From contig JAQXDE010000055.1 of the NCBI GenBank assembly GCA_029251525.1, positions 248,001 through 312,000 of the forward strand: a stretch of DNA of 64,000 nt, read 5' to 3'. Under the pieces are notes generated by a model that saw only the letters and a program-made list of their open reading frames with translations, did not search any database and had not been told where the DNA came from. Made by a program: the position numbers and the translations under genes. The DNA comes from Saprospiraceae bacterium. Its GTDB lineage: Bacteria; Bacteroidota; Bacteroidia; Chitinophagales; Saprospiraceae. This document shows positions 28,901 through 37,300 of the stretch, in pieces (the stretch's first letter is position 1; each line of letters begins with the position of its first letter).

Positions 28901-30340
28901 AATGTTATTTTTGAATGGAGTACAATTAATGGAAATATTATATCAGGAAGTACGAGTGAGAATCCAGAGATTAATTTGGTAGGTGATTATCAATTAATTT
29001 TGACTAATGAAATAAACGGTTGTACGGTAGAGGAAATGATTCAAATTACAGATGATTTTGAATTACCAAATGTACAGATTTTAGAACCTGATACCTTGAC
29101 TTGTATAGATACAATAGTAACTGTTTCAGGAAGTGGATCTTCGATAGGAAATGAGTTTGAATACTTATGGACACATACCATAGGGAATATAGTTTCGGGG
29201 GAGACTGAATTGGAATGTTCAGTTAATGAATTTGGGGGTTATATTTTAACTATTTTAAATACTGATAATGGATGTATGGCATCTGAAGCGGTGACTGTTT
29301 ATCAAAATATTGAGCAACCTTTTGCTGATGCTGGAGGAAACTATGAATTTAATTGTATTCAAACCGAAATAACCCTCCAAGGGGACGGATCACAAGGCAC
29401 AGAATTTAGTTATTTGTGGAATACCATGGATGGGAATATTCAAGCTGGAGCAACTACATTCCAACCGATAGTAGATGCATTTGGAACTTATGTGTTTACT
29501 GTAACGAATCAAATTAATGGTTGTACCGGAACTTCCGAAGCAGTTGTTACTGAGGATTTGGATGTGCCTCAAGGTGTGGAGTTAGATATTATTACCCCTT
29601 TGTGTTTTGGTGATTATAATGGAAGTATAGAGGTGACACAAGTAATTGGAGGGGAGGAACCTTACTTGTATTCGATTAATGGAAACACATTTACAGAGTA
29701 TCCTCTTTTTTCTAATTTATCGGCTGGTAATTATCCGATTATAATTCAAGATGCTTCGGGTTGCGAGTGGAACTCAATCATTGAATTATTAGAGCCTCCA
29801 CAAATAATGGTTGATTTGGGAGAGGATATATTTTTGGAATTAGGAGAAAGTACAATTCTTCAGGCCATAACCAATATTTCTTCTTTTAATCTTAACACAG
29901 TGAGTTGGACGAATTTTGATAGTTTAGAATGTGAAGGTTGTTTAGAACAAGAGATATTACCTTTATATACCTCAGGCTATGGAGTATTCTTAATGAATGA
30001 AAATGGATGCACGACCGAAGATGAAATTATAGTTTATGTAAATAATAAGAATAGAATTTTTATTCCGAATGCATTTTCTCCAAATGGCGATGGACATAAT
30101 GATTTATTTATGGTTTACGGAGGTGCTGGGGTTGAAGAAATTGAGAATTTCCAGATTTTTAGCCGTTGGGGAGATTTGGTATTTGAAAAAAATAACTTCC
30201 AACCAAATGATCCTTCTATGGGCTGGAGTGGATTCTTTAATGGAGAAAAAATGAACCCATCAGTTTTTGTGTTTTTTGCAAAAATAAAATATTTAAATGG
30301 GGAAATTAAAATAGTTAAAGGGGATTTGATATTGAAATAG
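19925..30340 (+). CDS. Giant cell-surface protein: P-domain, 33 Ig/PKD-like modules, SprB repeat, CHU_C tail
   Basis: The 3471-aa product has a signal peptide (1-34) and a proprotein-convertase P-like jelly roll (about 50-205, with LTITLTSPSGQMVTLMGP and DGDWTLSVTNGSG). A linker with two CxG...GCDS strands follows (about 205-435). Then come 33 tandem modules of about 84 aa (about 436-3214), typically ADAG-x-TLDC ... LDGSGSS ... FSYxWTT-x-GNI ... GTYxLxVTNxxNGC, each with two conserved Cys that probably form an intradomain disulfide. A SprB-like repeat (about 3216-3300, CFGDYNGSIEVT) and the CHU_C gliding-motility-type T9SS domain (about 3377-3471, FIPNAFSPNGDGHND ... RWGDLVFE) end the protein. 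The family is exported by T9SS and works in adhesion or gliding. No catalytic motif is seen. Its ligand is unknown. Confidence 0.93.
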   Translation: MNQYLKINLILKSKRWFLLLVLSFITLQGEMLAQGCECIGCEGPIPISSTNNYTLNVNGATNNNLSNAGQGVCGIYLDITFEHIWSLTITLTSPSGQMVTLMGPYDNYPGTTGFSNWDISFLPCGEPVSPDPMAGGGFFNDQWTNLQQWGFFTNYTGSYYPYLGCLEDFNFGSVDGDWTLSVTNGSGVYDNGNFNGFSILFCDDTGMGCTACDANAGDLSVINDIALCIGENYSGSIDPFYNFGTEPNNQYEYAYIISLDSIIQSYEVFPDFSTFLEGTYEVCGLSYLSTDLSSIPAPNGSLTVEDLEVIMTSTAPFCGDISDDCFIVSVYPISDTVFVTDNFCKGENYIFAGNVYNTGGVYYPVLQSSTGCDTIVELTLVQLQSYAENISATICHGDTFFVENIFHVNTGSYSDTLTTVLGCDSIFNLELIVLNPQPVISSPDTIICSNTEIELNAFGSPVGIGITYLWTTNTGNILGDSSLIAVTVDTASIYYILANQVNSGVVCTAIDSVEVIEDLIQPTITIELDASTINCNVPSIVIDGNGSSTGSEFSYEWTTTNGSITQDTFTLSPTVNAGGTYVLDITNNDNDCVSQDSVLILQNTSFPSASSGVDMEISCNNPSVQLDGSGSSQGMEYVYLWTTSDGNILLGDDGLQPTVDSAGTYQLTVTDTISHCVTIDFVEVLTDTIPPIADAGNQLTLDCYLPEEQLDGTNSSQGGQYSYQWTTLLGGSILDGENTLTPTVDSGGIYVLIVTNDLNGCSSSSQVIINQDFNSPWLSVNSPIDTITCLQEIITIDATSSVAGPIFEYEWTVLGSGSIIADTFTLLPQIDLEGIYQIEITNTFNGCTTVEAFEVFSNNTLPTVEAGANMTVDCTTAEVILNGNGSTGGEFEYLWIASNGGNILNGETTTTPVVNGDGNYEFLVTNTLSGCTQIDLVSVNVDTIPPIADAGIDTLIDCFNNTILLNGNGSSVGDYSYLWSSSDGTIDSGGITLQPAISSGGNFEILVTNNQNGCSAFDSVFVGENFIAPISSAGQDTLITCTNPTILLNGIGSSVGLEYSYQWTVNIGGNISLNPNTLQPEISSAGNYLLEVTNMINGCTSIDEVIVLANSDLPIADAGHNMTIDCNETEVVLDGSGSIGVEFEYLWIATNGGNILNGATTLSPTVNTFGDYELLITNVVSGCSQTDLVSVNIDTLPPVASAGIDTLIDCYNSIISLNGGNSSLGDFSYFWSSIDGTIDLGETTLQPTISSGGNFEILVTNNQNGCSAFDSVFVGENFITPISSAGQDTFINCTNPTILLNGSGSSMGSNFSYQWMATNGGIIFTNPNSLQPEISSGGNYQLVVMNINNGCSSMDEVLVVSDTDLPIAAAGSPDTLNCNQFVVNLDGTASSIGVDIIYLWNTVDGSIVFGETSLMPQVDSSGIYSLTVIDTISGCSAQSSVEIIIDTITPTAEAGVSMELNCEFQNITLDGTSSSMGNHFSYEWTTNDGNISSNQQSLLPTVNQLGTYYLEVENNLNGCTTEDSVFVSQNIINPIAIAGLDTLITCENPILILDGIGSSVGIDYIYQWTATNGGIIDNNDTTLQPQISNPGNYELVVTDTSNGCSVTDLLIVDIDTNTPTADAGSSGVIDCNQTILALDGSLSSTGSVFGYEWISGNGNILSGENTLTPQVNSAGTYILEVTNNQNGCSNVAVVMITADTILPNANAGIDTMITCESNVINLNGTNSSIGNFTYNWTTTGLGTIIIENTLTPEINYAGTYQLEVTNIQNGCIFIDEVEVVFDTLVPVADVGLVGDLDCDTTNLTIGGNSSSGANIEYQWTHSSGGNILTDSTLSTILVNTGATYTLLVTNVLNSCSATDEVIITQNANLPTAITNAISTILCDSTQVTLDGSGSSIGSDITYSWSTIDGNIIINENTLFPIVDSEGLYTLMITNTSNNCESTAFVNVVSEDCAPIANAGADGFIDCNFTSVVLDGTGSSVGAEFTYLWTTLNGIILSDSAILMPTIGASGTYVLTVENTLYGFIATDTVLVEDLAILPSINLSVNTLLNCVDSTVFIDGSNSSSGAGFLYSWNTNDGNILAIIGENSISVDYPGFYILEIINTSNGCVLIDSIEVLQNIDEPFSDAGIEVELNCFDDASLLDGSNSSSGNNFVYSWTTLGGNIIFGDSSLNPMVDAMGTYILEVTDTTNGCFAQSSMVVSEDFIAPISETGVTDVLTCDNPTLILDGTSSSQGNNFNYAWTTVNGNILNGENSLTPQVDSMGSYQLIVFNSLNGCSDTSTVFINSNFIFPIANAGMDTQIDCGIESLTLDGGGSSMGVEFSYLWTTFNGTIQADTNSLMPEITDVGNYFLIVENTLNGCTAIDGIMINDVDCTPAVTINLPDTLTCLVSQITLDGSASSSWGTIKYEWTTIDGNIVGVDNLPTVNVNLPGTYQLFLTDTLTNETTFGIVTVEANNIIPVADAGIADTLNCLINILNLDGSASSIGDDFTYKWMTGNGNIVSGFDEVQPLIDKNGIYDLLVTDFENGCTATSSVLIEIDTISPIVDLGFPFDLTCADTMLFLNGLGSSMGDNFSYLWTTGNGNIIGDQNSLSPQIDEAGTYELTILNTQNFCEATNQILIEVDTVAPIILIEPGEILNCDLIEFELDANASSSGNNFIVQWQTLDGNIINGINSLSPQIDDGGDYELTIINIQNGCSSSEMISVTQDTLAPISDAGNIMELTCIDTVLILDGSNSSSGNSFSYQWETSNGNIENGSDSLFPEISLPGDYILNVVNNNNMCTSNDHVQITKDTNEPIAIIDLPDTLNCAVETTTLSAVNSSSGVIYSYLWSTNNGNIDFGEISLNPQVSVGGQYVLEVTNNENGCTFKDFVEVVQDTLLPISEAGITMTLTCLDTILTLSGDGSSVGNEFAYEWTTGFGNIISGINLLNPQVDALGIYQIEVTNNNNMCTSIDSIEVFEDMAYPEVEINAIGGLTLNCDVSSIILDASSSFPTGNVIFEWSTINGNIISGSTSENPEINLVGDYQLILTNEINGCTVEEMIQITDDFELPNVQILEPDTLTCIDTIVTVSGSGSSIGNEFEYLWTHTIGNIVSGETELECSVNEFGGYILTILNTDNGCMASEAVTVYQNIEQPFADAGGNYEFNCIQTEITLQGDGSQGTEFSYLWNTMDGNIQAGATTFQPIVDAFGTYVFTVTNQINGCTGTSEAVVTEDLDVPQGVELDIITPLCFGDYNGSIEVTQVIGGEEPYLYSINGNTFTEYPLFSNLSAGNYPIIIQDASGCEWNSIIELLEPPQIMVDLGEDIFLELGESTILQAITNISSFNLNTVSWTNFDSLECEGCLEQEILPLYTSGYGVFLMNENGCTTEDEIIVYVNNKNRIFIPNAFSPNGDGHNDLFMVYGGAGVEEIENFQIFSRWGDLVFEKNNFQPNDPSMGWSGFFNGEKMNPSVFVFFAKIKYLNGEIKIVKGDLILK
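22928..23005 (+). repeat. 78-nt identical segment, copy 1 of 2 (second copy 23684-23761)
   Basis: These 78 bases recur without mismatch at 23684-23761, an offset of exactly 756 nt, or three 252-nt modules. Flanks diverge gradually. This marks a recent three-module duplication or gene conversion inside the array. Confidence 0.9.
23684..23761 (+). repeat. 78-nt identical segment, copy 2 of 2
   Basis: Exact copy of 22928-23005. The protein carries the same GGNFEILVTNNQNGC and AFDSVFVGENFI stretches in modules 7 and 10. Confidence 0.9.
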
Positions 30341-31399
30341 CTAAAGAGTTTGGATTTTAAAACGAGAAATTATATTTGTCGAAATACATGGCCTGTTAAA
30401 GAGAATTTTTAAATCAATATAGTTTTTTCAAAAATATTGGTCAAAAAGTTATTACATCAATTATTTTGGGATATTTCTAATATTCACTTACAAGTTTCCA
30501 ATAAATCGTTTAACTAAAGGAATAGGGTAGAAAGAGTATCTTAAAATTAAATATGTAAATGTATTAGGTGTTTTTGCTTTTATTCTAATTATTATTGCCT
30601 TATATTAGGAATTCATTTGAGATTTATCCCTCCTAAACTTTAAAGGTTAAATTAGATCGCCTTTTACACTTTTTTTTTCATAAAAAATTTAATTCATAGT
30701 CATTTCAAAGGTTTTTAGATTTAGTAAAAAAGCATTGATATTTTTGACTACTACAGCTAGTTTATTTTTCAATCAATTTTCTTCCGAATAATAAAAATCA
30801 AATTAGTCTCCATTTGTGGTTTTTTTTCAAAAAAGTGATTGACTTAAGAGTTTGTGTTTAAAAAAAAAACTTTAAACTTATTTGTAAAACTTTGATTATC
30901 AGTTATTTATAAATGAATTGGCATTTCTGTGTATTAATGTGGAAAACGAATATAAAAGATATTTCAACAATAGGCAGCAAAATATTACTTTGTAGACTCT
31001 AATTGAAAGTAAACTTTTTATCAAACAAGAATTCACACCCTTTCCTAAAAAATCAGGCTTATTAAATGATTTTTTGATTTTTTGAAAATCTAAAACGTTT
31101 AAAGTTATAGCACAATAATAAAGGATTTTTAACCAAAAAAGGTTCAAGAAAAGAGTCATAAACATTACTTTATTTCATTTTTTTTTGGAAGAATTAAGGA
31201 ATCTTTTTAAAAATCGTTAATTTCGGCTAGATGATATCAATAGCAACAAAAAACAGAAATAAAATACATTAAACTAAACGAATTATACACTCATCAGTAA
31301 TATTCAAAACATCAATTGTTAGCAATAATCAAGGAGTTTTGGCAACTGTAGAAAAGCAATTATTTAATAAATTAACCAAAATCAAAAAATGCCCCGGGT
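30341..31399. other. 1.06-kb non-coding gap with a full promoter at its left end
   Basis: No convincing ORF is seen in this AT-rich gap between the two giant genes. At its left end lies a promoter with both Bacteroidota elements: TTTG at 30349-30352 and TATATTTG at 30371-30378, 18 nt apart. No hairpin-plus-T-run terminator was found before the 2516-aa gene, so the region may be a long leader. A 21-nt sequence at 30894-30914 recurs with one mismatch at 40080-40100. Confidence 0.5.
30349..30378 (+). promoter_or_regulatory. Predicted Bacteroidota promoter (-33 TTTG, -7 TATATTTG)
   Basis: The -33 TTTG (30349-30352) and the -7 box (30371-30378) are separated by 18 nt, within the usual range for the phylum. 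It begins 9 nt after the stop codon of the 3471-aa gene and would start a transcript near 30385 toward the 2516-aa gene. Confidence 0.5.
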
Positions 31400-34300
31400 A
31401 TGAAAAAACAGATACTTCTCGCATTCTTCTTTTCTTTTTCTTACATGAGTTTAAATGCTCAATGTAATATTCCGTTTCCACCAGCATTGGATTGTGCATC
31501 AGCACCAGTTATTTGTGATTTGGATGGTTATTGTACCACAACAGGTGGTCCCAATAATGCTGATAATCCAACCACGTTTTGTGGTTCTGTGCAAAACAAT
31601 CAATGGTTTGCGTTTGTTGCAGGATCTGCTAACATCACCCTTGATTTTATTGTAGGAATTTGTGGAGGTACAGGATCAGGAACAGGTCTTCAAGCCATGG
31701 TTTATTCTGTGTGTGGAGCACCTTGGACTGGTGCATCTAATTGCCTTTATGAGATCTCACCTGGATCTACAGAGACATTGACTTTGACTAACTTAACTGT
31801 TGGGGATGTTTATTATTTAATGACAGATGGCTTTTCAGGAGATATGTGTGATTATACAATTGAGGTAACAAGTGGTAGTACAACTCCTCCGGTTCCAGAT
31901 CCAGCAGGCCCAATTTCAGGAGACGCGGTTTTTTGTCCTGGAGCATCATCTGTGACATATTGTGCAGCAACATCAGCCGGAGCATCATTATATGATTGGA
32001 CAATTCCACCAGGAGCAGTAATAGTAGGGCCTGATAATCAACAATGTATTACCATTGATTTTTCAGGGTTTATTGGACCTGTTGGAGCGACTGGAACTAT
32101 CACAGCAACTCCAAACAACGGATGTGAGTCCGGTGATCCTTCAACATATATGGTCACTCAAGGACCATCACCAACAGGACCAGATCAGAATTTTATTCTT
32201 TGTCCGGGGGAAACAGCAGCATATGGAAATACCGTATATTCTACTGCAACAAATGGAACTCCATTCGTCAACACAGATATTGCAAATGCCCAGGGTTGTT
32301 TAATTGAGACTTTAGTTTATGTAGAGATTGGAACTGAAGAGATGACTAGTTTAGTAGAAATAATTTGTGATGGAGAAACATCATCAACAGGTGAAAATTC
32401 AACTGGAATTTATACCTATAATTTGCTAACTAATTATTACGGATGCGATAGTACTGTTTCTTTAGATTTAACAGTATTGAACCCAACAACTGGAATTTTT
32501 CCTGTAACAGATGAAATTGATTGTTCAGGGCTTCCTATAACAGTATCTGCTGTTGTGACAAACACAGACCCAAGTATAACATACGTATGGTCAGGACCTT
32601 GTTTTATTCAGAATTTCCCTCAGGATCCTAATATTTCTGTGACTTGCGGGGGCGAATATGAAGTCTATGCTGAGCAAACTGTAGGAGGTGTTACATGTGT
32701 TTCTCCAACTTTCACAGTAATAGTAAATGAAAATACAACCCCTCCAACTGCTGACCCAGGTCTAGGAGGTGTTATAGATTGTGTCAATACCACTATAACT
32801 TTAGGAGGAAATGGATCCTCTAGTTCAAGTCTCTATGCCTTTTCATGGACCGGTCCAAATGGCTATAATATGGCTACTCAATATCCAGAAGCTACTGAAC
32901 CAGGGATTTACTGTTTCTTTATGATTGACTTAGTAACTAGTTGTATTTCTTCAACTAATTGTATAACTGTAACAGGAGATAATACTGAACCTATTGCCGT
33001 TGCAACCGCTTCCAATAATCTAGATTGTATTGATATAACATCAACACTTGATCCTACAGGTTCCGACCCGGGAACTTATACATGGGAAGGTCCAGGAAAT
33101 CCAACCGGATCAAATCCAACGGTAAGTATGCCAGGAACATACACATTAACGGTACTAAGTGGGAATGGATGCACTAGTACCCAAGAAGTAACAATTACTC
33201 AAGATAATTTAGCTCCAACAGCTAGCATAACTGCACCTGCTGCAATTGACTGTGATAATCCAACTATTCCATTAGATGGAAGTGGTTCGACTGTTGGTGT
33301 AACCTATTTGTGGTCTAATGGAGAAACTACTTCAATGGCAACTGCTAACATGGGAGGTGGAACTTATACTCTAACAGTTACGAATATAAGTAACGGATGT
33401 ACCGATGAGGTATCAGTAACAGTTGATGATAACTCTACTATAGTTACTGCAGATGTTGATGTCGTAGGACAGATTACCTGTGCAAATGGTTCTGTTACTT
33501 TAATAGGTACTAATGTTGTTGGATCGAATAATCCAATATTTACTTGGTCTAATGGTATGAGTGGTCAAACGATTACTGTTGGTACTGTAGGGCCTATCAC
33601 TTTAACAGTAACAGATGATATTACAGGATGTACAGGTGATGTTATTGCTTTGGTAACAAGTGATACTGATGCACCCACAGCTGTAGCGGGAGTAAGCGGA
33701 CAATTAAACTGTGATGATACAAGTGTTGTACTAAGCACAGCTGGGTCTTCAACGGGTGGAAATATATCCTTAAGTTGGTCAACGACTGATCCTAATAATA
33801 TCACCACACCAGGAATTTACACATTGACGATTACAAATACAGATAATGGTTGTACTGCAACATCAGATGTTGATGTTACCCAGGATATTTCGGCTCCAGT
33901 TGCTACAATTCTAACTCCTATTGCTATTGATTGTAATAATACAAGCATTTTATTAGACGGAGGAAGTTCAACTGGATCTAACTTAAGTTATTCCTGGGCA
34001 CCAGGTGGAGGTGTAGGTCCAACACTTAATGCTTCTGCTGCAGGGACTTATACTTTAACGGTACTAAATCAGGATAATGGTTGCACTGATACAGAAGAGG
34101 TTACAGTAATAGATAACACTACAACTGTATCTGTAATAGCTTCAGCAAGTAATGATCTTTCATGTATTGAAACTTCTGCAACATTAGATGTTTCGAGTTC
34201 AACAGGTTCAGGTAATCCAACTTATTCTTGGTTTGATGGAACTAGTACCACTGCTGGATCTACATTAACTACAACGATTCCAGGGACATATACTTTAACA

Positions 34301-37300
34301 CTTATAGATGGAACAACAGGTTGTCAAGGGACAGCTGAGGTGACTGTATTGCAAGACACAAACTTTCCTATTGCATCTGTTGCTACACCTAATAATTTGA
34401 ATTGTGTTACAAGTTCAATAATATTGGATGGAACAAGTTCTACCACTGGAAATAATATAGTTTATTCTTGGTTATTTAACGGATCTACAATTTCAGGAAC
34501 TGATCCTCTTTTAACAGTTTCTAATGCTGGTGATTACCAAATTGTAGTTACAGATGTAGATAATGGATGTGAGGTAACCTCGTCAATTATTCCAGTAATC
34601 CTAAATGATACACCCCCAATTGCTTCAGCTGTCGCTGGAAATAGTGGAGTTCTATCATGTAGTGCAACTTCATTAACTATTGATGGAAGTGCAAGTTCTA
34701 CCAATAGTGGTAATATCACTTTCACTTGGATACTGAATGGTAATACAGTCGGCGCAGGTAGTACATATGATGTTACCACTCCTGGTGATTATATTTTAGA
34801 AATAACGGATACGGATAATGGATGTACTGCTCAAGAAATAGTTGTAATTAGTCCTGATGCTGATCTTCCTGTGTTAACTATTGATCCATTTTTAACTTTA
34901 GATTGTAATAATTCTTCTTCAACATTAATTGGTAATGGAAGTTCAAATGCTGGCAATACAGTCACCATAGAATGGCAAGATGCCTCTGGAACAACAGTTT
35001 CTACTACAGATCAATATACAACTTCAGTACCAGGTGATTATACTTTTATTGTAATTGATGATGGAAATGGATGTAGTCTTTCTCAATTAGTTACAGTTAT
35101 GGAAGACCTTGCGTCACCATTTATTGATATAGCTCCAGTTCCAATCATTGATTGTAACAATACCTCAATAATAGTAAATGCTTCTAACTCAGCAGGTGGA
35201 GCAAACATCACCTATCAATGGCAAGATAGCATGGGGAATAATTTACCACTAGAGACAAACTCCACATTGACGACTGGTATTACAGGTGATTACACTTTTA
35301 TAGTAACAGATACCGATAATGGTTGTTCCTCCATGCAACTAGTTAACGTACCAGAAAATATCGAGGCTCCAGTATTTGATGCATCAGCACTGAATAATAT
35401 TGATTGTAATAGCATTGCGGCTCAATTAACAAGTAGTATTACTTCGTCATTTAGTACGGATTTATCTTATGAATGGACATTAGGAGGAACGATCATTGAT
35501 ACGTTACCTAATTTTTTAACTTCAAATGATGGAGACTTTACAGTTGTGGTTACTGATAACCAAAATGGTTGTTCTTCAGAAACTATGGTTACAGTCTTCA
35601 ATACAATTCAAAATCCTACTATTGTTACAAATGTTTCCAGTAATGGTATAATAGATTGTAATAATCCTGGAATAATCCTAGATGGAACTGGGTCAACTTC
35701 AGGATCAAATTTCACTTATTATTGGACATTTGAAACAGACCCTACCAATGTTTTAAGTAATGATTTAATATACACGACGATGGTTCCTGGAACTTTCGTT
35801 CTAACAATTATTGATCCATCCAATGGATGTATTAGTACTGAATCAGTAAGTGTAACTCAATCAATTGAATCTCCTACGTCAATTGTAACTTCAAATACTG
35901 CCACATTAACTTGTAATAATCCAATAATTACACTAGATGGAACAAGCTCAAGTATTGGCTCAGACTTCACCTATCAATGGTATGAAATTATCGGAGGAAT
36001 ATCAACAGAAATAGTTGGAGCAGATGCTATTTCTTATGACGTAAATCTTGAAGGAACGTATGAATTAATAGTTACGGATACAGAAAATGGATGTACAGAG
36101 GCAAGTACTCAAGTTGTGATTGACCAATCTTTATCTGGTCCTACAGTAGTAATTTCTAATGATGGAATATTGACATGTACGAATAATGATGTATTACTAG
36201 ATGGACTTAGTTCTACAGCTGGTGGCACGCTAGAGTATGAGTGGACAGATGCAAATGGTATAGTTACCACCGGACCAGAATTAACTGTTCTAACTCCAGG
36301 GCAAGTAAGCCTCGTCATAACAGACTTAAGTAATGGATGTTCTTCAACCGATGTGTTTTTAGTAGAAGAGGATATTAATGCACCAGACGCAATAACAAGT
36401 ACAGGTGGTACATTACTTTGTAGTCAGCCAAATATACTTTTAGATGGTAATGCTTCCTCTCAAAATGGAAATTATACATATGAATGGTGGACATTTGCAA
36501 ATGGCGGTGTAATAAATATGGTAGAATCTAGTTCAATTACTTACAATGCGTCTGTTCCTGGTGATTATGTAATAATAGTAACAAATACAGATAATGGATG
36601 TACCTCTATTTCTGCACCAGTTACTGTAGATGAAAATATAAGTGCACCAGTTCCCACTATGACTCCTTCAGCACTAGTTCTTACCTGTGATAATGAAACA
36701 ATTACATTTGATGCAGGTGGGTCCTCAGTTGGTGCCGGGTCTTCAGGAACCTTGAATTATGAGTGGATTGGAACAAGTGGCACATTAGGAAATACTTCAA
36801 CTCTGGATGTAAGCACAATAGATGCGGTAACATTGATAATTACTGATGTTTCCAATGGTTGTTCTACATCTGAAGTTTATTCAACTACCCAAGATATTGA
36901 ACAACCATCTGCTAATGCAGGTTCTATTCAAACTTTAACCTGTGGAACAACACAGGTCACGCTTGATGGAGCTAGTTCTTCCGCTAATGGTGATCCAATT
37001 ATTTATGCATGGTATGCGCCCAATGATTTGGTAAATGTAGTTGAAACGGCAGCAGTGGTAGATGCATCTATTCCAGGAACATGGACACTGTTAATTACGA
37101 ATACAGATAATGGTTGTACTGCAACTTCTACAGTTGAGGTAAATGAAAATATTGGGGCACCAACGGCAGTTGTTGATTTTTCAGGGATGTTAACTTGTGT
37201 AAATACTGAACTTTCAATTGATGGTAGTAATTCAACAGTCCAATCTTCATCAGGTGTAATTGAATACCTCTGGGAAAATGGGGCAACTACTGCAACAACA

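Larger units (their letters stand above)
21230..29566 (+). repeat. 33 tandem modules of about 252 bp
   Basis: By eye, 33 consecutive Ig/PKD-like modules are read, each about 84 codons, in a single frame. Two have lost their second Cys: module 19 (YGFIATD in place of NGC, near 25990) and module 24 (ETTFGI, near 27250). Modules 6-8 and 9-11 are a recent block duplication. Confidence 0.88.

Noticed and set aside
30899-31165. 88-codon minus-strand ORF in the gap between the giant genes
   Set aside because: Composition is that of AT-rich non-coding DNA (Leu/Phe/Lys runs), there is no recognisable domain and no supporting promoter.
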